DNA of 64,000 nucleotides. Source: Alcaligenaceae bacterium. GTDB taxonomy: Bacteria; Pseudomonadota; Gammaproteobacteria; Burkholderiales; Burkholderiaceae_B. Where the stretch lies: assembly GCA_013416445.1 (NCBI GenBank), contig JACCER010000005.1, forward strand, positions 114,177 to 178,176, given 5' to 3'. Of the stretch, positions 26,830 to 35,105 are shown piece by piece; the first letter of the stretch is position 1, and each line of letters opens with the position of its first letter. A model generated the notes under the pieces. That model was given only the letters and a program-made list of their open reading frames with translations. It had not been told where the DNA came from and did not search any database. Made by a program: the position numbers and the translations under genes.

Positions 26830-27143
26830 GCCCGGGTGGCGGAATAGGTAGACGCAAGGGACTTAAACAATTTGAGCCTTCGGGGGGAAACGCCCGAAGT
26901 GACGCCCGTCAAATTCGGCGAACGCCCTGGATACTTCGCTATCCGAGCCAACGCCGAGCCAAGCCCAAACTTTATGAGGTTGGGAAGGTGTAGAGAGCAG
27001 ACGGCGGGCACCTACGGCTGCAAAGCTATGGTGAAGGCGTGCTCCAGACCACGAACAGCATACGTGCTGGCGGCGAAAGTCGAAGTGGTAAGAAAATCCC
27101 TCGATCATAGATCGTACCGGTTCGATTCCGGTCCCGGGCACCA
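26830..27143 (+). tRNA. tRNA-Leu (TAA) interrupted by a group I intron
   Basis: Exon 1 is 26830-26864, ending at U34 of the anticodon; exon 2 is 27093-27143, beginning at A35. Joined, they give an 86-base class II tRNA: acceptor GCCCGGG/CCCGGGC, anticodon stem AGGGA/TCCCT, loop CTTAAAA, variable arm CGATC-ATA-GATCG, TTCGATT T-loop and encoded CCA. The insertion point is the one used by the cyanobacterial and plastid tRNA-Leu(UAA) intron. The gene is non-functional unless the intron is spliced. Confidence 0.95.
26865..27092 (+). ncRNA. group I self-splicing intron (IC3-like) in tRNA-Leu(UAA)
   Basis: This 228-base intron begins AAACAATTTGAGCC and ends in the expected terminal G. It contains the conserved core blocks of bacterial tRNA group I introns: GTCAAATTCGGCGAA (26908 onward), AACGCCGAGCCAAGC, GAAGGTGTAGAGA, AGACGGCGGGCACCTACGGC and GCTATGGTGAAGGC. 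These are close to the blocks of the Azoarcus tRNA-Ile intron as I remember it. It has no open reading frame, so it is a minimal ribozyme without a homing endonuclease. Confidence 0.93.
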
Positions 27144-27150
27144 ATTCAAA

Positions 27151-27184
27151 GGCCGCTTCTGCTATAGCAGAAGCGGCCTTTTCC
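27151..27184 (+). terminator. strong intrinsic terminator after tRNA-Leu(UAA)
   Basis: GGCCGCTTCTGCT pairs perfectly with AGCAGAAGCGGCC and is followed by TTTTCC, seven bases after the tRNA CCA. Confidence 0.9.
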
Positions 27185-27208
27185 TTTCAGGACGCAATTA
27201 TCAAATTA

Positions 27209-27448
27209 CTAACTTTCTGCGCCTGAAACCTCTAGCCGATCCACGATGTAGTACGGCGAGCGAAAGCGATAATTCACCAATTGGCCATCGCCCTGCGCAC
27301 CGATCACAAACAGCGGAGGCAGCTCACCTTGGGCGATACCATTCGGAAACTGGATATAGACCTTCTCGCCATCATCGAAGGCGCGTACCGGTTTCCAGGA
27401 TGGATTGCTGCCGCTGATCGCGTAGCGGAAGCGAATCCGAGTCGCCAA
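27209..27448 (-). pseudogene. trbG: fragment of conjugative transfer gene trbG (VirB9-like)
   Basis: The 79 residues read as the late part of TrbG, the VirB9-type outer-membrane channel protein of conjugative elements: FRYAISGSNPSWKPVRAFDDGEKVYI, PPLFVIGAQGDGQLVNY and YYIVDRL. A full TrbG is around 300 residues, and the last residues (EVSGAES) no longer match, so both ends are lost. The frame opens at a TTG with an AGGAG sequence upstream, so it could still be translated. It lies 22 bases after the antitoxin gene and shows that a conjugative element once occupied this locus. Confidence 0.75.
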
Positions 27449-27470
27449 TGCCTGTCTCCTTTGTCAGGTA

Positions 27471-27773
27471 TCAGATGATGGCCTGCAGGCCCTTATCGGC
27501 GATGACATTGAGCAGTTTGAGGGCTGGCCCCGTGGGATGGGTGTCGCCTTGCTCCCACTTACGCACGGTCGAGGCCGACGTGTGCAAATGAAGAGCGAAC
27601 ACTGGTTGGCTGAACTTCAACGCTTCGCGCAGGCGTTTGATGTCGGCAGCGCTGAACTCCCGCACCGGCGGTGGGCAGATCGCGTCGAACTCGCGCATCG
27701 TTACCTTGCTGATCGCTCCGGCTTCGTGAAGCGTAGCTAGGTCACCACGCAGGGATTCAATAAGCTTGCTCAC
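27471..27773 (-). CDS. HTH-type antitoxin (HigA/NadS-like)
   Basis: A 100-residue protein with a short helical N-terminus, the REFDAICPPPVREFS linker and a C-terminal XRE-type helix-turn-helix (KRLREALKFSQPVFALHLHTSASTVRKWEQG). This pattern is typical of antitoxin/regulators paired with RelE-type toxins (PF06296). The GTG start at 27773 lies inside the original 3' end of the toxin gene, the usual coupled toxin-then-antitoxin order. It likely represses its own operon. The toxin gene is frameshifted, so the antitoxin may now be unpaired. Confidence 0.88.
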   Translation of the reverse strand: MSKLIESLRGDLATLHEAGAISKVTMREFDAICPPPVREFSAADIKRLREALKFSQPVFALHLHTSASTVRKWEQGDTHPTGPALKLLNVIADKGLQAII

Positions 27774-28136
27774 AATTCACCTCCAACACACCAGACTGCA
27801 ACGCCTTCGACAGAGCCTCTGCAGACAGTCCCAGAACACCTTACCAGCGAATTGCAGCGCCTTCTTCTCATCCTGCGTGATGTTTGCCCTGTCACTCTTA
27901 GGGAATCCATGCAGGAACACGTAGCGGCTGCCGATCCTGGCCGACAGCAGTGTGCGATAGCCGCCGCTCTTGCCGCTGCCGGGGCGGGCAACCCGCTTCT
28001 TGTAAAGGAACCCACCCAAGTCCGCGTCAATCAGACCGCTTTCCATCTCCTGAACCGCTTTGCACAACGCGGCATCAGGCAGCTTTTCGCTTGCCTGCCA
28101 GCGTGCGAAATCCTTTCGCTTGAGCACACGCGTCAT
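27757..28136 (-). pseudogene. RelE-type toxin gene with a C-terminal frameshift
   Basis: The ATG at 28134-28136 has a perfect GGAGGT ribosome-binding site. About 100 residues match the RelE family PF06296 (FARWQASEKLPDAALCKAV, DADLGGFLYKKRVARPGSGKSGG). After AGKVF the frame changes near 27834: reading one base earlier restores LGLSAEALSKALQSGVLEVNCEQAY with a stop at 27757 that overlaps the antitoxin start. The current frame instead runs to 27777 with a Cys/Arg-rich tail. One base has apparently been lost, so the toxin is probably inactive or altered. A sequencing error is the alternative. Confidence 0.75.
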
Positions 28137-28275
28137 CTTGACCTCCAAACTATACCCGAAACGGGTACACTTTTCCAACCACCAGCGTGATGCACGAACG
28201 TGGATGGCTGCCGAGTCGATTGTCGTAACAGCGATACGACAATTGGGGTCAAGGGGACTAATCGCTGGTCACTGC

Positions 28276-29164
28276 TCATGTAGCCACCTTTTCCGGTTCT
28301 TGGCGCATGCCGACGACCGACTTGCGCCGACTCGCCACCAACTCGGCTGCCTTGCGAACGGGATCATCCTCAGTGTGGACATAGCGCATGAACATCGCAA
28401 CAGTCTTGTGTGCTGTTAATGCCATACCAACTTTGACGGGGATCCCCGAGTTGGCAATGTCAGTGGTTGAGCGGTGGCGGATGCCATGTGTGCCAATCCT
28501 TGGCACGCCGGCACGATCGAGAATGCGCCGCCAAGCCTGATAGTAGCTATCAGAACTGAGAGGCTTCTTGTGATCGAGAATCGCCGGGCAGACGTAAGGT
28601 GAATCCCCGTAGCGAGGCGCATTGGAAAGCAGGCGCCGGGCTTCTTCGCTCAGAGGCTTGGACATATCTCCGGTCTTACTGTCAGGCCACACGACACGGT
28701 TGTTCGGTAGGTCCAGCCAATCCTGCTGTAGCTGCACAATATTCCGAATTTCGCGCTGCGAACTCAAATTGCAGACATATAGCAAGTAGGTAGGTCGGGT
28801 GTTCTAGCTTTTCAGCCTCGGCCTTATCCAGATAGGCAAACAACTTGACCATCTGGTCGTCAGTGATAAGGCGGGTCGAGCCTTTCTCGGGGTACTTGGG
28901 TACATGGCGGCAAGGGTTTGAGCCGTCAGAGCGGTATCCCCATAATTCGGCCAAGTTGAACATTTTTCGCAGGCAGGACAAGACGCGATTTGCCTGTATA
29001 GGAGACTTCTTCATGCGCTTCATCAATGCGGTAATATCTTGGCGCGTAACTTCATGTGCCTTCTTGATACCGAAGGCCGGAACGAGTGTATCCCGAAGTT
29101 CAATGTCGTTGCCCTGCTGTTTTGCAGCGTCAACAACGCTCTTGGTCAGTTTTATCTTTGCCAT
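28276..29164 (-). pseudogene. degenerate tyrosine integrase (deletion plus frameshift)
   Basis: Family P4-like integrases are about 400 residues. Here the start MAKIKLTKSVVDAAK ... DTLVPAFGIKK jumps directly to AHEVTRQDITALMKRM, removing roughly 100 residues of the arm-binding and core N-terminal parts. A single-base insertion near 28741 then separates FEFAARNSE from IVQLQQDWLDLPNNRVVW. The catalytic region is otherwise preserved: Arg in FAARNSE, HGIRH, LTAHKTVAMFMRY with the Tyr. It lies just inside the tRNA-Leu fragment at 29.34 kb, as expected for an integrase next to an attachment site. Confidence 0.85.
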
Positions 29165-29337
29165 GTGGGGCTCCAGAAAGCCCCGATTCCAGGAGTCAGC
29201 TAGGAGCCAGACGAAAGAGAACCGGGGCAGTTTGCGTAGTGCACCGGCATATGATCCAAGATGTAGAACTCAAGGAAAACCCGCCACAGCGGGCTGTATC
29301 CAAGTTGAGAGGGTTACCGGCGCAGAACACATCTTCC

Positions 29338-29393
29338 GACTTAAAATCTCTCGGCCACTGGCCGTCCCGGTTCGATTCCGGGTGGGTGCACCA
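29338..29393 (+). other. 3' half of a tRNA-Leu gene (probable attachment-site remnant)
   Basis: From GACTTAAAATC (the anticodon loop) to CCA the sequence is a 3' tRNA-Leu(UAA) half: variable arm CGGCC-ACT-GGCCG, T-stem CCCGG/CCGGG with TTCGATT loop, acceptor strand TGGGTGC and CCA. No matching 5' half precedes it. It is not a copy of the 3' half of the intron-bearing tRNA at 27.1 kb. Breakage exactly at the anticodon loop suggests an integrase crossover point. Confidence 0.75.
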
Positions 29394-29469
29394 AGCTTTT
29401 CAGACTATGACTTATTATTAAAACTCGCTTCGAAGCACATTGTTTCGAGGCGTTTTTTTCGTAACACCG

Positions 29470-29616
29470 GGCTACACTGACCCGGCGTTATTTGCCGCCG
29501 GCGGCAACCCTTACGGCACCAGCGCCACTATGGGAGCGCTAAGCAACGAGGTAAAGGCCGCAGTGCGCTTCCAGACCAAGCGGCTAATAGAATTCGCCGA
29601 CAAGATCGCCTCGTAG
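29470..29616 (+). pseudogene. C-terminal fragment of a WrbA-like flavodoxin/NAD(P)H-quinone reductase gene
   Basis: An open frame of 48 codons reads GYTDPALFAAGGNPYG, then LSNEVKAAVRFQTKRLIEF and ends at a TAG. The GG-x-PYG-x(3)-G block followed by a helix with RFQ is the C-terminus of WrbA-type flavodoxin-like quinone reductases. There is no N-terminal part upstream. The rest of 29394-29755 holds no gene apart from the pnp terminator. Confidence 0.65.
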
Positions 29617-29678
29617 GGCTTTATGAAGGGCTACAACCATAGCAATCCAAGGTGTAATCCAAAACCTGTCATGCTCAC

Positions 29679-29713
29679 AAAAAAAGCACCGTGCAATGCA
29701 CGGTGCTTTTTTT
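29679..29713. terminator. bidirectional intrinsic terminator of pnp
   Basis: A near-perfect palindrome: seven A residues, GCACCGTGCA, TGCACGGTGC and seven T residues. It ends the minus-strand pnp transcript and could also stop plus-strand transcription from the accessory region. Confidence 0.92.
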
Positions 29714-29755
29714 AACTGCACCAGGGAAGCATGGGGCTTCCCTGACTTTACCTCA

Positions 29756-31903
29756 TCAAGCTTCCGGCGCTGCCACAGGAGCCTGTGGGCCACCTTGGGC
29801 TTCAATACCGCCGATAGCCTTCATTGACAAGCGCAAACGGCCCTTGTCGTCGGCTTCGATGACCTTGATGCGAACCAGTTGGCCCACCTTTAGCACGTCG
29901 TTGATATTGGCGATGCGATAGTTGGCGATTTCGGAAATATGCAGCAAGCCATCGCGGCCAGGCAAAACCTGAACAATAGCGCCGAAGTCCAGCAAACGCA
30001 GCACTGGACCTTCGTATTCCTGGCCCACTTCAACGTCAGCGGTCAATTCTTTAATACGGCGTTCAGCCTCGCGTGCCTTGTCGAGATCGGCGCTGGAGAT
30101 GGTGATAGTGCCATCGTCGCCAATATCGATCTGGGTGCCGGTTTCTTCGGTCAGCGCACGAATGGTTGCACCACCCTTGCCGATGACATCGCGGATTTTT
30201 TCAGGATTGATCTTGATGCTGAGCATGCGCGGAGCAAATTCGGAAAGCTCGGTGCGCGAACCGTCGAGGGATTCCTTCATTTTCTCAAGAATATGCAAGC
30301 GACCTTCCTTGGCCTGGGCCAATGCGACCTGCATGATTTCTTTGGTAATGCCCTGGATCTTGATATCCATTTGCAAAGCGGTAATGCCTTGCGTCGTGCC
30401 CGCGACCTTGAAATCCATGTCACCCAGGTGGTCTTCGTCGCCCAGGATGTCGGTAAGCACGGCGAATTTTCCGCCATCTTTGATCAGGCCCATGGCAACG
30501 CCGGCGACGTGATCTTTGATGGGCACGCCTGCATCCATCATGGCCAGCGAACCGCCGCAGACCGAAGCCATGGACGACGAGCCGTTGGACTCGGTGATTT
30601 CAGACACGACGCGTATGGTGTACTGGAAGTCTTGCGGTTCTGGCAGCATGGAAACCAGCGAACGCTTGGCCAGGCGGCCATGACCGATTTCACGGCGTTT
30701 GGGCGAACCAAAGCGGCCGGTTTCACCGGTGGCGAAAGGCGGGAAGTTGTAGTGCAACATGAAGCGGTCACGCGACTCGCCCATGATGGAATCAATGATT
30801 TGCTCGTCTTGACGGGTGCCCAGGGTGGCAACCACCAAAGCCTGGGTTTCGCCACGGGTAAACAAGGCACTGCCGTGCGCGCGCGGCAATACGCCCAAAC
30901 GAACGCTGATGGGACGCACTGTGCGGGTATCGCGCCCGTCGATGCGGGGCTCGCCATTAAGAACCTGGCTACGCACGATTTTGGATTCAAGATCGAACAG
31001 CATGTTTTCAACGATCACGCTATCGGGTATGGCTTCGCCCTTGGCAGCGGCGTGCTCTTGCAGCTTGGCCTTGACGTTGGCGTAGACATTGCGCAACTGG
31101 TTGGTGCGCTCTTGCTTTTCGCGAACCTGATAGGCTACCTGCAAAGGCTCCTGGGCTGCTGCCGCAACAGCGGTTGCCAGGGCTTCGTTCTTGGGGGCTG
31201 CCTGCCAGTCCCATTCCGGCTTGCCGGCTTCAGCGACCAAGTCATGAATAGCGTTGATGCAAGCCTGCATTTGCTCGTGGCCGAACACCACGCCGCCCAA
31301 CATGACTTCTTCAGACAACTGCTTGGCTTCGGATTCGACCATCAGCACAGCGGCTTCGGTACCCGCAACCACCAAGTCCATATCGGACCCCTCAAGCTGG
31401 CTGCTGGTGGGGTTAAGCACGTACTGGCCATTGATATAGCCGACGCGCGCCGCACCGATGGGGCCATCGAAGGGAATGCCTGAAATGGCCAGTGCGGCCG
31501 ATGCGCCTATCATGGCGGCCATGTCGGGATTGATTTCAGGATCAACCGACACAGTATGGATGATGACCTGGACTTCGTTGTAGAAACCCTCGGGGAACAA
31601 GGGACGCAAAGGGCGATCGATCAGGCGCGAGGTAAGGATTTCCTTTTCGGAAGGACGGCCTTCACGCTTGAAAAAACCACCGGGGATACGGCCCGCGGCG
31701 TAGGTTTTCTCGACGTAGTCAACGGTGAGAGGGAAAAAATCTTGGCCGGCCTTGGCGGTTTTTGCTGCAACAACAGTTGCCAGAATAACAGTATCTTGAA
31801 TCGAAACCAGTACGGCGCCGGAAGCCTGGCGAGCAATCTCGCCCGTTTCAAGGACTACCGTGTGCTGACCGTACTGAAACGATTTGCTCACTTTATTAAA
31901 CAT
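29756..31903 (-). CDS. pnp: polyribonucleotide nucleotidyltransferase (PNPase)
   Basis: A 715-residue 3'-5' phosphorolytic exoribonuclease of the RNA degradosome type. Two RNase PH domains ([38 protein letters not shown]), a KH domain with [17 protein letters not shown], and an S1 domain ([33 protein letters not shown]) are in the usual order and length. It lies 91 bases downstream of rpsO with a terminator-like hairpin between, as in other proteobacteria. Confidence 0.98.
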   Translation of the reverse strand: MFNKVSKSFQYGQHTVVLETGEIARQASGAVLVSIQDTVILATVVAAKTAKAGQDFFPLTVDYVEKTYAAGRIPGGFFKREGRPSEKEILTSRLIDRPLRPLFPEGFYNEVQVIIHTVSVDPEINPDMAAMIGASAALAISGIPFDGPIGAARVGYINGQYVLNPTSSQLEGSDMDLVVAGTEAAVLMVESEAKQLSEEVMLGGVVFGHEQMQACINAIHDLVAEAGKPEWDWQAAPKNEALATAVAAAAQEPLQVAYQVREKQERTNQLRNVYANVKAKLQEHAAAKGEAIPDSVIVENMLFDLESKIVRSQVLNGEPRIDGRDTRTVRPISVRLGVLPRAHGSALFTRGETQALVVATLGTRQDEQIIDSIMGESRDRFMLHYNFPPFATGETGRFGSPKRREIGHGRLAKRSLVSMLPEPQDFQYTIRVVSEITESNGSSSMASVCGGSLAMMDAGVPIKDHVAGVAMGLIKDGGKFAVLTDILGDEDHLGDMDFKVAGTTQGITALQMDIKIQGITKEIMQVALAQAKEGRLHILEKMKESLDGSRTELSEFAPRMLSIKINPEKIRDVIGKGGATIRALTEETGTQIDIGDDGTITISSADLDKAREAERRIKELTADVEVGQEYEGPVLRLLDFGAIVQVLPGRDGLLHISEIANYRIANINDVLKVGQLVRIKVIEADDKGRLRLSMKAIGGIEAQGGPQAPVAAPEA

Positions 31904-31923
31904 TAGGGAATATCCTTACAATG

Positions 31924-31968
31924 GAAAAAACCGTGCACACCGCGATATCAATCGCAGCATGCACGGTT
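31924..31968 (-). terminator. terminator-like hairpin between rpsO and pnp
   Basis: On the minus strand AACCGTGCA pairs with TGCACGGTT over a loop of about 22 bases and runs into a T tract. In E. coli the rpsO-pnp gap holds a partial terminator and an RNase III site controlling pnp; a similar role is inferred here. Confidence 0.7.
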
Positions 31969-31994
31969 GCATCAGGGGGAGCCAGCCCCGAGTA

Positions 31995-32264
31995 TCACTT
32001 ACGCAGACCGAGCTTTTCGATAAGCGAACGATACGAGTCGGGATTGCGGCCCTTGAGGTAATCTAGCAATTTCCGGCGACGGCTGACCATGCGCAGCAGA
32101 CCACGGCGCGAGTGGTGGTCTTTCATGTGCGCCTTGAAGTGACCGGTGAGTTCGTTGATACGTGCGGTAAGCAGCGCGACCTGGACTTCGGGGGAACCGG
32201 TATCGCCCTGAGCACGCTGATATTGTGCGACGATATCGGATTTTTTGATGTCAGCAACAGACAT
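31995..32264 (-). CDS. rpsO: 30S ribosomal protein S15
   Basis: A full-length 89-residue S15 that binds the central domain of 16S r[54 protein letters not shown] is the family signature. It is followed by pnp on the same strand. The 240-base region upstream (32265-32503) holds its promoter and small hairpins, and no gene. Confidence 0.98.
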   Translation of the reverse strand: MSVADIKKSDIVAQYQRAQGDTGSPEVQVALLTARINELTGHFKAHMKDHHSRRGLLRMVSRRRKLLDYLKGRNPDSYRSLIEKLGLRK

Positions 32265-32503
32265 TATTTAGCCTCTTTAACAAGCGACAGAGCCGAGGTG
32301 CCCTGACGTGCAGTAATGGAAAAGTATGTTTTTCTTCGTGGGCACCTGCCGTGCACTGATATGCACGCTGCCAAGGAAAGCAAGCATTATAACGGAATCG
32401 CCAGGTATCGCCTAACGCGGTATTTGCGCCCTTCTTGCCAACGCAATGCCAGACACTGCATATGCTCCTAAAATAACCCTATTCAACCTTGTCGGAGCTT
32501 TTC

Positions 32504-33028
32504 ATGAAACCCCTTACGCTGATGCGATTTGGCAAGGCTGCTGTCTCGGCCCTGTCCATAGGCATGCTGGTCGGCTGCACCACCATGGCTGACATGCCCT
32601 CTGGCTCGTCTTTACAGCAGGTAGAAGCAAAGTATGGCCAGCCTAATTATTCATGCCCGGCGCAACATGGCGGCCAGCGGCTGATCTGGAGCATGCAGCC
32701 CATGGGCCAGTATGCATGGGGCACCAACGTAGACTCAGCAGGTAACACCGACAGCATTCAATCCTTGCTTACCGACGAGCATTTCCGTGTTTTAGCCACT
32801 GGCACCTGGACGCCAGAGCAGGTGCGCTGCGAGTTCGGGCCGCCTGCCAAGATAGAGTCGGTGGGCCTGCCGTCATCAAGTCAAACCGTATGGAGTTACC
32901 GCTACCGGCAAAACCATACCTGGAATTCACTAATGTATGTTTACTTTGGGAACGACGGCGTAAAGGTAACGCGCTTTCACCCTGGCCCCGACCCTATGTT
33001 CGACGGGGACCGTTTTTGGTTTGATTAG
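32504..33028 (+). CDS. putative outer-membrane lipoprotein (BamE/SmpA-like pattern)
   Basis: The start at 32504 has GGAG eight bases upstream; 174 residues. A lipoprotein signal ends in the lipobox LVGC (near residue 26). The mature part contains two similar modules, SSLQQVEAKYGQPNYSCP and TWTPEQVRCEFGPPAKIESV, each followed by Trp/Tyr-rich strands (SQTVWSYRYRQ). That spacing recalls the BamE/SmpA-OmlA fold, but I make this only as a suggestion. It converges with pssA and their coding regions overlap by 4 bases. Confidence 0.75.
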   Translation: MKPLTLMRFGKAAVSALSIGMLVGCTTMADMPSGSSLQQVEAKYGQPNYSCPAQHGGQRLIWSMQPMGQYAWGTNVDSAGNTDSIQSLLTDEHFRVLATGTWTPEQVRCEFGPPAKIESVGLPSSSQTVWSYRYRQNHTWNSLMYVYFGNDGVKVTRFHPGPDPMFDGDRFWFD

Positions 33029-33894
33029 TCTTTTGGATCGTTGAGTGTCGGGTTACGCGGTGTGTCTTCTTGTGCAGGCGAAACATGCGGTTCTGAAAAT
33101 GTAGGCGCAATTGTGCTTTCGCGCTCGTCCAGCCCTTCTTGCCGCAAACGCAGCAGTTCACGGGCACGGCGCCAGCGCCAAAGCATGACTACCCAGCCCG
33201 ACAGCCCATACACGACAAAAAGGCCAAACAACGCGATGGGCGGGTCGCTGGACACGAATACAAACACCCCGACCAGCAGCAGCATGACCCAAAACGGCAC
33301 GCTGCGGCCCAAGGCGAAGCTTTTGCCACTGTAAAACGGCGCATTCGTTACCATGGCGATACCGGCATAAACGGTAAACCCAAATGAGAGCCAGGCGATG
33401 GTTTCGGTTTGCAGCGACAGCTTGTTATCTACCGCCAACCACAGAAAGCCGGCCACCAGCGCCGCCGCCGCCGGACTGGGCAAGCCCTGGAAGAAGCGCT
33501 TGTCGACCACGGCAATATTGGTATTGAAACGCGCCAACCGCAAGGCTGCGCCTACAACATAAATAAACGCAGCCAGCCAGCCCCAACGGCCCAGGCTTTG
33601 CAAAGACCATATATACATGACCAGGGCGGGCGCCACGCCAAACGAGGTCATGTCGGAGAGTGAGTCGTATTGTTCGCCAAAAGCGGACTGCGTATTGGTA
33701 AGGCGAGCTACCCGCCCATCCATTCCATCAAACACCATCGCCAGGAATATGGCAATGGCCGCCATTTCGAAGCGGCCGTTCATGGCCTGCACGACAGCGT
33801 AAAACCCGGCAAACAGGTTGGCCGTCGTGAACGCATTGGGCAACAAATAGATGCTGCGGCGACGGCGGGTTTCGTCCGAAGAGAAGTTGGGCAT
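33025..33894 (-). CDS. pssA: CDP-diacylglycerol--serine O-phosphatidyltransferase
   Basis: A 289-residue membrane enzyme making phosphatidylserine. The CDP-alcohol phosphotransferase motif is complete: DGRVARLTNTQSAFGEQYDSLSD at about residues 58-80. Multiple membrane helices follow, and the C-terminal 55 residues are charged and probably cytoplasmic. The gene begins four bases after the psd stop codon, so the two successive steps of phosphatidylethanolamine synthesis are co-transcribed. Confidence 0.96.
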   Translation of the reverse strand: MPNFSSDETRRRRSIYLLPNAFTTANLFAGFYAVVQAMNGRFEMAAIAIFLAMVFDGMDGRVARLTNTQSAFGEQYDSLSDMTSFGVAPALVMYIWSLQSLGRWGWLAAFIYVVGAALRLARFNTNIAVVDKRFFQGLPSPAAAALVAGFLWLAVDNKLSLQTETIAWLSFGFTVYAGIAMVTNAPFYSGKSFALGRSVPFWVMLLLVGVFVFVSSDPPIALFGLFVVYGLSGWVVMLWRWRRARELLRLRQEGLDERESTIAPTFSEPHVSPAQEDTPRNPTLNDPKD

Positions 33895-33898
33895 AGAA

Positions 33899-34570
33899 TT
33901 ACTCTTGGGTATCGGCGGGGCCGGAGGGCAATTCAGCCAGCACCGTACTGGTGGCCTGGACCTTATCGCCTATGGCGACACGGGGACGCGAACCGGGAGG
34001 CAAGTAGACGTCTACCCGTGAGCCAAAGCGGATAAAACCGTAGCGCTGCCCTGCGTAAAGCGTATCGCCAGGCTTGGTATAGCAAAGAATGCGCTTGGCG
34101 ATCAGGCCAGCCACCTGCACGGCGGTAACGATATGACCTTGCTGGGTACGCAGCACGGTGGCATTGCGTTCGTTTTCCAGCGATGCTTTATCCAGTGCGG
34201 CATTGAAAAACTGACCGGCGAAATAATTGACGGAAACAACGGAGCCATTTACTGGCGCCCGGTTGGAGTGGACATTGAACACATTCATGAATACGCTGAT
34301 CTTGATGGCATCGCGATCGGCATAGGTGTCACGCACCTCTTCGACCGCCACGATGCGGCCATCGGCGGGCGACAAGACGTTGAGTTCGCCCTCGGGCGCA
34401 ACACGCGCGGGATCACGAAAAAACTGCAAGACAAAAATCGATATTATCCATAATGGAATCGAAGCAGCGCCCGACCAAAACGTAACAATAATAGACAGCA
34501 GCACGATACCAGCCAGGAACGGCCAGCCTTCGCGCGCGATAATAGGATGGGGATAAGAAGGTTTATTCAT
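33899..34570 (-). CDS. psd: phosphatidylserine decarboxylase proenzyme, short form
   Basis: A 223-residue Psd of the short type. The start at 34570 ([19 protein letters not shown]) is preferred to an upstream in-frame start at 34630 because homologues begin near this point. An N-terminal membrane hairpin (about 15-50) is followed by [32 protein letters not shown] and the self-cleavage site in [14 protein letters not shown], where the Ser becomes the pyruvoyl group. It decarboxylates phosphatidylserine to phosphatidylethanolamine and is coupled to pssA. Confidence 0.94.
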   Translation of the reverse strand: MNKPSYPHPIIAREGWPFLAGIVLLSIIVTFWSGAASIPLWIISIFVLQFFRDPARVAPEGELNVLSPADGRIVAVEEVRDTYADRDAIKISVFMNVFNVHSNRAPVNGSVVSVNYFAGQFFNAALDKASLENERNATVLRTQQGHIVTAVQVAGLIAKRILCYTKPGDTLYAGQRYGFIRFGSRVDVYLPPGSRPRVAIGDKVQATSTVLAELPSGPADTQE

Positions 34571-34730
34571 TGTAGGATGAAGAATAACCGAAATGGGCGA
34601 GCTTGTTTTTAGAAGCATGCAATCCGACAAAACTCTTTTGGCAAAAATGCCTAAAGTATTTTCGTTTCAAGGTTTTTAGCACTGGTCTCGATTGTTACCG
34701 ACGCTGTCAGGCTCGGGCGGTGTTGTGTTG

Positions 34731-34805
34731 CTTTGGTGACGTTGTATTTGTTTTTATGATGTTATTTGGCTTTTATGACGTTATCTGGCTTTTATGACGT
34801 TATCT
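34731..34805. repeat. tandem array of 19-bp units adjoining a palindrome
   Basis: Two identical units GGCTTTTATGACGTTATCT (34768-34786, 34787-34805) follow two diverged ones (34749-34767 and about 34730-34748). The array ends exactly where the palindrome 34804-34976 begins. The same arrangement recurs at 63.6 kb. Confidence 0.8.
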
Positions 34806-34976
34806 GGGGTGGGTGAAGTTCAGTGCGGCACGGCGTGCTTGTTTCCGCGTCTGCCTCGTACAGCCGGGCGTCGGCCGAACTCGCTGCGCTCGGACAGCGG
34901 CCGACGACACCCCCCGGCTTCCCTTCGTCAGCACGCGGCGCACGCCTACCGCCGCACTGAACTTCACCCACCCCAG
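34804..34976. repeat. 173-bp palindromic element, complete copy
   Basis: Perfect 26-base terminal arms (34804-34829 and 34951-34976) begin CTGGGGTGGGTG and end CACCCACCCCAG. Nested inner arms CGTCGGCCG (34869-34877) and CGGCCGACG (34898-34906) share the same symmetry axis near 34890. The left half recurs at 63748-63834. Open frames across it on both strands are by-products of the symmetry. Confidence 0.85.
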
Positions 34977-35105
34977 ACAACTGCGTAACAGAAAATTGGA
35001 CGGCCTCACAGCCTCACGGCACGCGGCCTAGTGGCCTGAGTAGCTGGCTTTATTTGCGCGGCTGGTCGGGAATGTAATGCTGGTCCAAGCTTCGCTTATG
35101 CAAAA

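Noticed and set aside
26865..27092. Open frames across the tRNA-Leu intron on either strand
   Set aside because: They overlap the conserved ribozyme core and encode no endonuclease motif such as LAGLIDADG or GIY-YIG; they are chance frames.
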